Part shown: one piece after another, positions 24,499 through 33,059 of the stretch | Layout of the letters: each line of letters begins with the position of its first letter | Position numbering within the stretch: the first letter of the stretch is position 1 | Assembly: GCA_965262665.1 (NCBI GenBank) | Contig: CBDHFR010000004.1 | Span: 2,852,001-2,916,000, forward strand | Origin: CBDBND01 sp965262665 | GTDB taxonomy: Bacteria; Pseudomonadota; Alphaproteobacteria; Rhodospirillales; Rhodospirillaceae | Direction: 5' to 3' | DNA: 64,000 nucleotides | The notes under the pieces: generated by a model | The model's input: the letters and a program-made list of their open reading frames with translations, nothing else | What the model was told of the DNA's origin: nothing | Database searches by the model: none | Position numbers and translations under genes: made by a program

Positions 24499-25338
24499 AT
24501 GGCGACACGCCGAGACTCCCTTATGGGCATCGCTACTGCTCTGTCACTCGCACCCATGAGCCGGGCTTTGGCTGCTGGTCATACTTATGATCTCTCCGAT
24601 CCCAACGACGTCATCACCGCTTACGCCCGCATGCGCGGACATTTGGATGGGTCACCCGGGCAGTGGTGGTACCCGGGCAATATGTTTGCCCAGCCTGCCG
24701 ACGATGTCGCCCATCGGGTGCTGGTTATCGAAGGCTACAGTTTCAATCGTTTGGTCAAGCGCGCAGACGGCCGCCTCGACCAGATCATGGCGGAGGCGGG
24801 ATACTTCATCGATCCGGACACGGACGACATCGTCGATGATTGGATCAATCCGTTGAACGGACAAACCTGTCAGCCGGGTCACTACAAATCCAACCAGACC
24901 ATTGTGGTCGGTCCCGACGGTGTCTCCGGGTCGGAAGCAGCGACGGTACCCGTGCAGTTCAGCGGCACGGTCGAGGCCCAGGCCCATGGCGGGCGGGTGT
25001 GGACCACGGAAAACATGGTGACCAAACTGAATAATCCGCGCAGCGAAGCGGACGATCCCCTCGGCTATTCCGGTCCGGTGATCACGATTGCATCCTTGGC
25101 GGCCTTCACTGGCAATCTGGCCGATCTCAACGATGAAACTCTATCGTTCATGCCGGCCACATTGCATTTCCAGAACCTAGCGCCCTGGATGCCGTGGATG
25201 AAAATGGGCCAGGAGCCGGGCGTTACCACCTGGCAATTGCTCGGCACCAAAACGCATACGCCAGATGAATTACCAACACGTTTGCGCGAACGCCTGGAAG
25301 CGGATCACCCCGGCTGGCTCAACGATCCGGGAGTTTGA
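24499..25338 (+). CDS. DUF1838 family protein
   Basis: 279 residues starting 4 bases after the previous stop. A Tat-like signal region (MATRRDSLMGIATALSL..ALAA) precedes the family core: DVITAYARMRGHLDGSPGQWWYPGNMF, VLVIEGYSFNRLV, GYFIDPDTDDIVDDWINPLNG, and the late LHFQNLAPWMPWMKMGQEPG. These Trp/Asn/Pro-rich blocks identify DUF1838, a family of exported proteins of unknown biochemical role, often in tandem copies. A decayed paralogue follows immediately. Expected to act in the periplasm. Confidence 0.85.
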   Translation: MATRRDSLMGIATALSLAPMSRALAAGHTYDLSDPNDVITAYARMRGHLDGSPGQWWYPGNMFAQPADDVAHRVLVIEGYSFNRLVKRADGRLDQIMAEAGYFIDPDTDDIVDDWINPLNGQTCQPGHYKSNQTIVVGPDGVSGSEAATVPVQFSGTVEAQAHGGRVWTTENMVTKLNNPRSEADDPLGYSGPVITIASLAAFTGNLADLNDETLSFMPATLHFQNLAPWMPWMKMGQEPGVTTWQLLGTKTHTPDELPTRLRERLEADHPGWLNDPGV

Positions 25339-25345
25339 GGCTGGG

Positions 25346-26137
25346 ATGACTTCGCCTGGACTAAATCGAAGACGATTTGTTTTAGCTGCGGGCGCGGCAA
25401 CGCTGCCTACGCCAAGATTCGGGGGCGGTTAGACGGTGAACCCGCTGCGTTTTTAGTACACTTCACATGGCATAGCGCAACCCGAAGGCGCACCGCCAAA
25501 GCTGCTTTATGCCTACGAAGGCGTTAGTTTCCAACGCGTCCGGTTTCGCACAGACCGCACCCTTGATGCGGCGTTTGCGGACTGTTCCTACGTGCTCGAT
25601 CCGGATACGCGCGAAGTTTTAGAGTCGTTTTCGAACCCGTACACCGGAACGGTCAACAAACCGCGTCACCAGGCTGCCATGGTCTCGCCGGCTCTACACA
25701 TCACCCCGGAGCAAACCATCAATACGCAGTTCTCATGGCCGGATGGGGTGTTTCGTGACATGCGTGTACGTCCGCCTATCATCAGCGGTGATACCATCTG
25801 GTTCAACGACGACATTCTGTTTTTCAAACCCGCCGGACTCGACGGTGAAGACATCCCTGCGTTTCTTCCCAAGGGTGAAATGGCGCAAACCGAGCTGGTG
25901 ACCTATCAGGCCTCGCTGAGCGATGTGCAGAATCCTGATCTGGTTAGCGCCTTCGCCACCTATACGATCAACGCTCATATTCCCTGGCATGGCTGGATGG
26001 ACATGGGCGACCGGCCGGGCGGTATTCTTTCTCGCTACATGGGCCGAAAACTTGAGACACTCGATGAGATTCCTGCACGCCCTCGCGACCACATTAATCG
26101 AGACTATCCTGATTACCTGACCAATCCTGGTTTTTGA
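25346..26137 (+). pseudogene. DUF1838 paralogue, decayed
   Basis: A Tat-like start MTSPGLNRRRFVLAAGAATL at 25346 is followed by several frame breaks: the core start (AYAKIRGRLDGEPAAF) lies in another frame at about 25397-25450, then PPKLLYAYEGVSFQRVRF in a third. From 25592 the frame stays open for 181 codons (VLDPDTREVLESFSNPYTG, then HIPWHGWMDMGDRPGG), matching the C-terminal two thirds of the intact neighbour. It is a second tandem copy that has lost its N-terminal coding integrity through small deletions. Confidence 0.75.
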
Positions 26138-26154
26138 GTTCCTGGAGTTCTCAC

Positions 26155-26922
26155 ATGGATTTCATTCGATCTCTTGGTCTGGTCGCAATAGCGCTCCTGC
26201 CATTTCAAAACAACTTCATCACGTCAGCCCTAGCCCAAGAAGAAAACACCGGCCCCAATATCAACGTGGTGCGCGAAGTGGTCGGCACGCTGCGTCTGCA
26301 GACCAAAACCGATAAGCGCTACCGCGGCGTCGAAGAATGGCGCATCTTCGTCCATCCCAATGGCTCCCGCACCATGATCTTGAGTAAGGATTTTATCGCC
26401 GCCAACGCGCTGCAGATCATGACCGCCCATGTAGACAAGAATTTCCGGCCCATCGATGTTTTCGCCACCTGCTGGGTTCCAGATGGTTATCGCGGGTCTA
26501 TCCGCGCCTCCGTGGATGGCACCGAACTCCGCGCCGTGTCGGAAGGACCGGGTGGGCGCATCGAAGATATTTTAGAGGTGCCCCATGAGCTGTCTGTCGT
26601 CACTCACGGCGAGTCCATGAACGGTTGGTACTTGTGGCAGGGAGAACGGGATGCGGACGGTGTGCACAAAGCCACCTACTTCAACTTCAGCCCGGCGCCA
26701 GGCGGTCAGGAAACGGTGAAGGGCCGTTTACACCCGGCTACGTTCACGTACCCTGGCAATGAAACCATCACCGTTCCCGCCGGCACGTTTGAAACGGAAC
26801 GCTATCTGCTGACTAACATCGAAATGTGGATCACCGGTGAAGACCGGATCTTGGTCAAACAGGCGATCACCGACGAGGATAAGGAATACGTCCTAACCAA
26901 ACTGGAACTGGCCACGCCCTAA
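26155..26922 (+). CDS. Exported protein of unknown function
   Basis: About 255 residues from ATG 26155, with CTGGAG 7-12 bases upstream. Signal peptide to about SALAQE. The mature part is mostly beta strand: NVVREVVGTLRLQTKTDKRYRGVEEWRIFV, SRTMILSKDFIAANALQIM, TATFTYP..TITVPAGTFETERYLL and MWITGEDRILVKQ. This looks like a DUF3108-type or lipid-binding beta-structure fold, but no family can be fixed. It follows the DUF1838 pair in the same direction and may share their role. Confidence 0.65.
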   Translation: MDFIRSLGLVAIALLPFQNNFITSALAQEENTGPNINVVREVVGTLRLQTKTDKRYRGVEEWRIFVHPNGSRTMILSKDFIAANALQIMTAHVDKNFRPIDVFATCWVPDGYRGSIRASVDGTELRAVSEGPGGRIEDILEVPHELSVVTHGESMNGWYLWQGERDADGVHKATYFNFSPAPGGQETVKGRLHPATFTYPGNETITVPAGTFETERYLLTNIEMWITGEDRILVKQAITDEDKEYVLTKLELATP

Positions 26923-26927
26923 TAAGC

Positions 26928-28283
26928 TTATCGCGAGTTCCTTGGGATCTGCAGGGCATCCCGGTCGATTTCCACACCACCCTTGAACACCCGTGCGATA
27001 CGCTGGGTGTTGCGGATGTCGTCCAGAGGGTTGGCCTCAAGCAATACCATATCGGCTAGCTTGCCGGGCTCGATGGTGCCGAGCTCGTCTTCCCGTGCCA
27101 GATACTTCGCCGCGTTCAACGTGCCGATGGTGATGGCGTCCAACGGAGAGATGCCGGCTTCAACATAGAGTTCCAATTCCCGGTGGGTGAGAGGGCCGAT
27201 GGTCCGGTCCGTTCCCAAGGCGATGATTACCCCGGCGGCGTGCAGGCGCTTCACGTTTTCCATGGAATAGGTCAGTGTGGTTTTGAACCAGCTGCCCCAA
27301 CCAACGGAGGCATAGCGCGGTCCGGCGCTGGTTTTCATTTCCTCGATTTGATTATCCGTGTAGACCGCCTGAAACAGGGGCGTATCGAAAAACTGCGGTG
27401 CATCGACAATGCGGACGATATTGTCGAATACCGCGAGGGTCGATGCCACGATCACGCCGCTGTCGACGATGATCGGCATAAAACCTGCGGACATGCGCCC
27501 GACCGCAACCGGATGGGCCAGTGTATTCACACCGGCGGCCAAGGCAATACGGGCATGGGCTTCGTCTGAGATATGGATGGTCGTGCGCACACCTTTCTCT
27601 TCGGCGTACTGAATAATGTTGGTGATGACGTCGTCGGAAAAGGACGGCCCCCAGGCGTTGGCCCCCGCGCCGAAATTCTCATAGGTGATCTTCTGCAGGT
27701 CTGGACCCCGGGTGAAGTTACGGTCCATACCGGCCTGGCCTTCCGGCCAACTGTCGATGAGCGTCGAGTTGGCGCCAGCCCCCCAGCTACCGGGAAAAGT
27801 GATTGCGCTGCCGCTGGCAAAAATCCGCGGGCTCAGGAGAGTTCCGGCCCGTTCGTCCTGGCGCAAACCCATGATGTAATCGGCATTGTTACCGGCGTCG
27901 TAGACCGATGTGATGCCGCTGTAGAGAAAACTGTGTAGCGCGCCGATCCCGACAGCTTTGTTTTCCGGGCGGATGACTTCACCGGCCTGATTGCGCGCTG
28001 CACTGCCAGGCACATGGACGTGAACATCCATCAAGCCAGGAATGAGAAACTGATCAGACCCGTCGATCCGTTGGGCATCGCGCGGAATGGAGATGGCGCT
28101 ACCACCGACCGCTTCAATTCTGCCGTCCTCGACAACAACAGTTGCGCTCGGTCGTGGACCCGCACCTGTTCCGTCAATCAACGTCACATTTTCGATAACG
28201 AGCGTTTGGGCGTTGAGCGGTAAAGCCATGCAGGCGCTTAAACTCAGCCATCCCAATGAGCGCCAAAATGTCCGACTGATCAT
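26928..28283 (-). CDS. Exported amidohydrolase (imidazolonepropionase-like)
   Basis: 451 residues with signal peptide (to about LNAQT). The amidohydrolase core shows VIENVTLIDGTGAGPRP, the metal motif LMDVHVHVPG (H-x-H), THISDEAHARIALAAGVNTLAHP (metal His residues), ALGTDRTIG (final Asp) and the C-terminal GTIEPGKLADMVLLEANPL. It belongs to the imidazolonepropionase/prolidase-like branch often exported in these bacteria. Likely hydrolyses cyclic amides or Xaa-Pro-type peptides. It converges with the preceding gene (5 bases) and is divergent from the ABC binding protein at 28394. Confidence 0.88.
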   Translation of the reverse strand: MISRTFWRSLGWLSLSACMALPLNAQTLVIENVTLIDGTGAGPRPSATVVVEDGRIEAVGGSAISIPRDAQRIDGSDQFLIPGLMDVHVHVPGSAARNQAGEVIRPENKAVGIGALHSFLYSGITSVYDAGNNADYIMGLRQDERAGTLLSPRIFASGSAITFPGSWGAGANSTLIDSWPEGQAGMDRNFTRGPDLQKITYENFGAGANAWGPSFSDDVITNIIQYAEEKGVRTTIHISDEAHARIALAAGVNTLAHPVAVGRMSAGFMPIIVDSGVIVASTLAVFDNIVRIVDAPQFFDTPLFQAVYTDNQIEEMKTSAGPRYASVGWGSWFKTTLTYSMENVKRLHAAGVIIALGTDRTIGPLTHRELELYVEAGISPLDAITIGTLNAAKYLAREDELGTIEPGKLADMVLLEANPLDDIRNTQRIARVFKGGVEIDRDALQIPRNSR

Positions 28284-28393
28284 CGAATCCTCCCATCTCT
28301 GCGGCGTGGTTCAACCGCTACATAAACCCTTATGCCCATCAGCGTTGATTGGATAAACTTGGGAGTCAATCGTGTCTTATTGCGCTGTTCACC

Positions 28394-29935
28394 ATGAGAG
28401 GCATGGCTTCGCCAATGCATCTGTTTCGTTTCTTCTGCGTGTTTTGCCTCTTCGCTTTTCCCGCATTCAATTTCAGTTCACCGTCATTCTCTCAAACCAA
28501 TGAGAAGTCAGTCACGGTCGGCACGGCTTTGATCGGGCAGAATCGAGGTCATGCTTATCAGGCCATCACCATGCCTGCGGTGATGGTGCTGCTGGCCATC
28601 TATGACACGCTGACAATCGTCAATGAAGACGGATCGATTGGCCCAAGTCTCGCCACGTCATGGCAAAGTGATGACGCCATTCATTGGCGGTTCACTCTGC
28701 GCGACGGTGTGACCTTTTCCAACGGTGTTCCCTTCACCTCCGAAGCCATAGTCCGCTCCGTACGCCATATGCGCGACGCACCTGATGCCGGCACCTGGAC
28801 CATCAGCACGACACTTTATCAAGTGGCCTCCGCGCGAGCTGTCGATGACCTGACGGTGGATATTGAACTCAACCAGCGGGACGCGTTGTTTCCCTTGCAC
28901 GCCTCGGTATGGCGTATTCCAGAACCAAACGCATGGGAGACCTTGTCACGGCCCGAATACGAATCCAATCCGGTCGGCACAGGCGCGTTTCAAGTGGAAC
29001 GGTGGGACGAAACCCGCGTCGATATGCGTGCGGTCAGGGATTCATGGCAACCACCGAAACTTGACCGGCTGTCTTTTGTTCAAGTGCCTGATCAAACAGC
29101 CCGGCTGCAGGCCATACTGTCAGGCGCTGTGAATTTCGTCGTTGGGCTCGGTCCGGACGATGCTCCATTGCTTGAGTCCACCAGGGCAAGACTGATCCTG
29201 CGCAATATGGCAACGGCGCAATTTCTCGCATTCCTGACGGTCAACGGTGGACCTGTTGTCGATCCACGGGTCCGGCTTGCCATGAACTACGGTGTTAACC
29301 GGCAAGCCATCATCGATACCTTGTTGCAGAACGCGGCCGTGCCGGTGTCCCAAATCGCCTATCCCGGTTCGTTTGGATTTAACCCTGATCTTCCTCCCTA
29401 CGAATACGACCCCGACAACGCCAAAGCGTTGTTAGCCGAGGCTGGGTATCCGAACGGTCTTGACGTGACAGCGACCGTGGCTTCGCGCGGCGCCAACGAT
29501 CTGCTCTATTTCCAACAGGTCGCCCTCGATCTCGCCAAAATCGGTGTCCGGTTGGAACTGCGCACCAAGCCAGTGTTTCAGAACACTCAAGTTCTTTTCT
29601 TTGGCAATGCCGAAGGGGACCTCATCAGTTTGTTTGCGCGGGGTCCTGATCCCCTCAACGCTTATCGCCACCGGGTCTGCCAAGGTATATTGAATGACCG
29701 GAGCCCGTACCACTGCGACGAGGATCTGATCCCCTTACTCAATCAAGCCAGGGATCAATTGTCTGCGGCAGACGCGTTGCCCTATTTCCACGCCGTGCTG
29801 GCTCACGAGCGGGAGGATCCGCCGGCGATCATTCTCTGGCAGGGTGTGGATTTCGACGGACTGGCAGGCAACCTAACCGGTTATGAGCCGGTGCAGGACG
29901 TGATGAATTTTAGAGAGTTCGATCTGGTGGACTAG
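28394..29935 (+). CDS. ABC transporter substrate-binding protein, family 5 (peptide/dipeptide type)
   Basis: About 513 residues. Signal peptide MHLFRFFCVFCLFAFPAF to SFSQ. The family 5 core has LAIYDTLTIVNEDGSIGPSL, SDDAIHWRFTLRDGVTFSNG, FTSEAIVRSVRHMRD and NYGVNRQAIIDTLLQ, then PYEYDPDNAKALLAEAGYPNG. These are the DppA/OppA/NikA landmarks. Periplasmic capture of peptides, glutathione or similar. Several ATGs are possible (28394, 28403, 28415). It faces an operon on the other strand with two permeases and a second binding protein, probably serving the same importer. Confidence 0.85.
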   Translation: MRGMASPMHLFRFFCVFCLFAFPAFNFSSPSFSQTNEKSVTVGTALIGQNRGHAYQAITMPAVMVLLAIYDTLTIVNEDGSIGPSLATSWQSDDAIHWRFTLRDGVTFSNGVPFTSEAIVRSVRHMRDAPDAGTWTISTTLYQVASARAVDDLTVDIELNQRDALFPLHASVWRIPEPNAWETLSRPEYESNPVGTGAFQVERWDETRVDMRAVRDSWQPPKLDRLSFVQVPDQTARLQAILSGAVNFVVGLGPDDAPLLESTRARLILRNMATAQFLAFLTVNGGPVVDPRVRLAMNYGVNRQAIIDTLLQNAAVPVSQIAYPGSFGFNPDLPPYEYDPDNAKALLAEAGYPNGLDVTATVASRGANDLLYFQQVALDLAKIGVRLELRTKPVFQNTQVLFFGNAEGDLISLFARGPDPLNAYRHRVCQGILNDRSPYHCDEDLIPLLNQARDQLSAADALPYFHAVLAHEREDPPAIILWQGVDFDGLAGNLTGYEPVQDVMNFREFDLVD

Positions 29936-29957
29936 AGGTCTCTCTTAACCGTCCTGA

Positions 29958-30869
29958 CTAGCGATCTTTTGGATCAAGGGCATCGCGCAGACCGTCACCA
30001 ATGAAGTTAAAACAAAACATGGTGGCGGCGAGAAAGACGGCAGGAATGAGCAACAACCACGGTGCTAATTCAATATTGTTAGCGCCCCGCGAAATCAGAA
30101 CGCCCCAACTGGTCAAAGGTTCTTTCACACCAAGGCCCAGAAAACTGAGATAGCTCTCCACCAAAATATTGGTTGGAACCAGCAGCGTAACGTAAACGAT
30201 CACCGGCCCTACCACATTGGGCAAGACATGCCGGCCGATGATGGTGGCCGAGCTGGCACCGGATGCCCGCGCTGCTTCTATGTATTCCTTTTGTTTTACC
30301 GATAGGGTCTGGCCGCGGACGATGCGGGCCATGGTCAGCCATTCCACACAGCCGATAGCAAGAAACACCAGGAAGATGTTCCGCCCGAAAACGGTGACGA
30401 GAATGATGATAAAAAACAGCAGGGGCAGGGCATAGAGCACATCGACAAAGCGCATCATGGCGTTGTCGGTGCGCCCGCCGACATAGCCTGCAGTGGCGCC
30501 GTAAATCACACCGATGGACAGGGCGACCGCCGTGGTCATCACGCCGATAATGAGAGAGACCCGCGCGCCGATCCAGGTCAGTACAAACATGTCTTTGCCG
30601 GTGTCGTCGGTGCCGAACCAATGGTTATTTTCCAGTGACGGCGGTGCGCTGATATTCATCCAATCTAAATCTTCGATGGAGTGAGGACTTAACGATGGCG
30701 CAACGATGGCGCCAAGAGTGATTAACGCCAATCCGATTACACCGGCCATGGCGGCCCGGTTGGATTTAAACCGCCGCCAAGCGTCTTGCCATAACGACCG
30801 GCCGTGCAGAGCCGTGGCATCCGCCAGCAGAGCATCATGAGCGGCCCGTTGTGCTGCGAACAAGCTCAT
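29958..30869 (-). CDS. ABC transporter permease, DppC-like
   Basis: 303 residues with an N-terminal cytoplasmic stretch and the oligopeptide-permease N-domain (LWQDAWRRFKSNRAAMAGVIG), about six membrane segments, the periplasmic phrase HWFGTDDTGKDMFVLTWIGARVSL typical of DppC/OppC, and the coupling EAA loop EAARASGASSATIIGRHVLPN. It would form the channel with the upstream DppB-like subunit. Its ATG overlaps the stop of that gene by 4 bases. No ATP-binding subunit follows: the next gene is convergent 22 bases away. Confidence 0.92.
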   Translation of the reverse strand: MSLFAAQRAAHDALLADATALHGRSLWQDAWRRFKSNRAAMAGVIGLALITLGAIVAPSLSPHSIEDLDWMNISAPPSLENNHWFGTDDTGKDMFVLTWIGARVSLIIGVMTTAVALSIGVIYGATAGYVGGRTDNAMMRFVDVLYALPLLFFIIILVTVFGRNIFLVFLAIGCVEWLTMARIVRGQTLSVKQKEYIEAARASGASSATIIGRHVLPNVVGPVIVYVTLLVPTNILVESYLSFLGLGVKEPLTSWGVLISRGANNIELAPWLLLIPAVFLAATMFCFNFIGDGLRDALDPKDR

Positions 30870-31825
30870 GCGTTGACCTTCACTTTGGGATCGAGCATCC
30901 CGTACAACAGATCAACGATGAGATTGAGGATGATAACGGCAACGGCATAGACAATGACGATGCCAAGAACGAGCGGATAATCGCGGTTGAGGGCGCCTTG
31001 TATGAAAAACCGCCCCATACCCGGCAGTTGAAAAATCTGCTCTATGACAATGGAACCGGTAACCACCGAGGCCACCGCAGGCCCAAGGTAGCTGACCACC
31101 GGAAGGGCGGCGGCTTTCATGGCGTGGGTCCAGACTACGCTGCTGGTTGCCAGACCTTTGGCGCGGGCGGTGCGGATGTAGTTCTGCCGCAGCGTCTCAA
31201 TCATGGCGCCACGGGTGAGGCGGGCAAGGATGGCGATTTGCGGCAAGGCCAAAGCGATCACCGGCATTATGTAAGGTGTGATTGGTGCCAGCGCCGGCAG
31301 GGCTACGGCCAAACTGCCGCGCGGCTCAAGGGTCGCCACCGGCAGGATTTTCAGAATCACACCGAAGATCAAACTCATTAGGGGTGCCATGACGAAGCTG
31401 GGCACGGCGATGCCGGTCATAGCCATGGACATAACGGCATAGTCGGCGGAGGTGTTTTGCCTCAGCGCCGCAAGAATGCCCAGGCTTCCACCAATGAGGA
31501 AGGCGAGGACCATGGCCGACAGCCCCAGCTTCAGACTCACCGGCAAACCTATAGCTAAGAGTTCGGTGACCGTCCGATCGATATAGACAATAGACGGTCC
31601 GAAATCTCCTTGAGCCACTTTGCCAAGGTACAGGCCGTATTGGACGACGACCGGTTTATCTAAGTCATATGCCGCTTGAAGATTAGCGATGACTTCTGGC
31701 TCAAGAAATGCGTTATCGTCGAAGGGTCCTCCCGGTGCCAAATGCATCAAGAAGAAAGACAATGAAATGATAATGAAAAGAGTCGGTGCCCCAATCAACA
31801 GACGGCGCAGGGCATAACCGGTCAT
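30866..31825 (-). CDS. ABC transporter permease, DppB-like
   Basis: 319 residues starting YALRRLLIGAPTLFIIISLSFF, the standard DppB/OppB first helix, then HLAPGGPFD, VQYGLYLGKVAQGDFGPSIVY, six membrane segments and the EAA-type loop YIRTARAKGLATSSVVWTHAMKAA with the GSIVIEQIFQLPGMGRFF block. Partner of the overlapping DppC-like gene. It lies 50 bases downstream of the Rieske oxygenase gene, within the same operon. Confidence 0.92.
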   Translation of the reverse strand: MTGYALRRLLIGAPTLFIIISLSFFLMHLAPGGPFDDNAFLEPEVIANLQAAYDLDKPVVVQYGLYLGKVAQGDFGPSIVYIDRTVTELLAIGLPVSLKLGLSAMVLAFLIGGSLGILAALRQNTSADYAVMSMAMTGIAVPSFVMAPLMSLIFGVILKILPVATLEPRGSLAVALPALAPITPYIMPVIALALPQIAILARLTRGAMIETLRQNYIRTARAKGLATSSVVWTHAMKAAALPVVSYLGPAVASVVTGSIVIEQIFQLPGMGRFFIQGALNRDYPLVLGIVIVYAVAVIILNLIVDLLYGMLDPKVKVNA

Positions 31826-31874
31826 GGTTTCAATGCTGTCCTAAACGCTTCGTTTTCGGTCCACCGGCCGGCGA

Positions 31875-33017
31875 TTATTCCGCTGCTTCCCGGATGATCT
31901 TAGGTGTCTTGGTATGCACCGTATCGAGCACCCAGTTCTTCGGATCTTCGCGCCTCGCCGGGGAGGGAATCACGCGGACCATCTCGTCTTCGGTTTCTTG
32001 CACTTTCAGATCGATGGCGCGGCCAATGGCCTCCTGGGATTTGACCCATTTGCGGAACTCAATGCCGTGCTTGTCGTTTTCCAACGCCAATTCGTCCGAC
32101 AACGTGGGCGGCACCATGGCGGGGCGAATGTGATCGATCACCTTGGCATCTTCCTGGAAAACCAGCAGCACCCGGCGCCGGGAGTCGGCATCATATTTTG
32201 GATCGGTAAAGAAGTTGCGGCCCTGACAGAACCACACCCGGGTGCGGTGTTCGTCGATGGGTGTGTAGCCAGAGACGATCATCTGCCACATCGGCGGTTT
32301 GAGATGCATTTCAATGCGGATCGACGGTGCCGGTTTGTAAATCCGCACCATGGTTTTTACGTCGGGGCGATCATTGTCGATCTTGTCGGCCCACACGCCG
32401 CGTTTTTGTGTCGGCTGGGCATAGCCCAGGGATTCGATCTTGGCGTCATCAATGTCCAGGTCGTAATCTTTGGCCACGGGGCTTTCGGGATTGCCGAAAT
32501 CCGTATGAACGAAGAACGCGTGGGTGTGATCGCTGCCGTTTTCGATGGCGCGGACCCAATTACATTCGAAAACGAAATTGCCGCGCACGAACCGCCATTC
32601 GTCGCTCTCGCCTTTTTCGTAGGCTTCGTATTCGGGGAAGTAATCCGGCATGGGCGGACGTTCCGCCACTGGAGCGTCACCGAGGAACACCCAAATCCAA
32701 CCGTATTTTTCTTCAACCGGATAGGAATCGATCCGCGCCCGCTTAGGAATATTGGCATCAGCACCCAACGATGGAATTTCCACACACTCGCCGTTGCCGT
32801 TATATCGCCAGCCGTGATAGGGACACTGCACCGTACCGTCGACAACTTTACCGCGGCATAAGGAGCCGCCGCGGTGAACGCAAATGTCGCTTAAGCAATG
32901 GGCTTTGCCGTCCGAATCCCGGAACACCACCAGGTCCTGGCCGAGCATATGCACGCCTTGTGGTTCCGTCGTTACGTCTTTCGCGTCTGCCGCGACATAC
33001 CAGCAATTCATCAGCAT
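31875..33017 (-). CDS. Rieske non-heme iron oxygenase, alpha subunit-like
   Basis: 380 residues. The Rieske [2Fe-2S] site is DICVHRGGSLCRG and CPYHGWRYN (C-x-H...C-x2-H, about residues 45-70). The mononuclear iron site is NGSDHTHAFFVHTDFG (about 162-177), matching D/N-x-x-H-x4-H, with a later acidic ligand expected in the DSRRR region. An electron-transfer partner is not seen nearby. It sits in an operon between a peptide-type binding protein gene and the importer permeases, so its substrate may be the imported compound (for example an N-methylated or aromatic molecule). That is inference. Confidence 0.88.
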   Translation of the reverse strand: MLMNCWYVAADAKDVTTEPQGVHMLGQDLVVFRDSDGKAHCLSDICVHRGGSLCRGKVVDGTVQCPYHGWRYNGNGECVEIPSLGADANIPKRARIDSYPVEEKYGWIWVFLGDAPVAERPPMPDYFPEYEAYEKGESDEWRFVRGNFVFECNWVRAIENGSDHTHAFFVHTDFGNPESPVAKDYDLDIDDAKIESLGYAQPTQKRGVWADKIDNDRPDVKTMVRIYKPAPSIRIEMHLKPPMWQMIVSGYTPIDEHRTRVWFCQGRNFFTDPKYDADSRRRVLLVFQEDAKVIDHIRPAMVPPTLSDELALENDKHGIEFRKWVKSQEAIGRAIDLKVQETEDEMVRVIPSPARREDPKNWVLDTVHTKTPKIIREAAE

Positions 33018-33059
33018 AGCTGTGTCTCCTTCAGATCGGCGCCGTGCTCTCTTAGCCTA

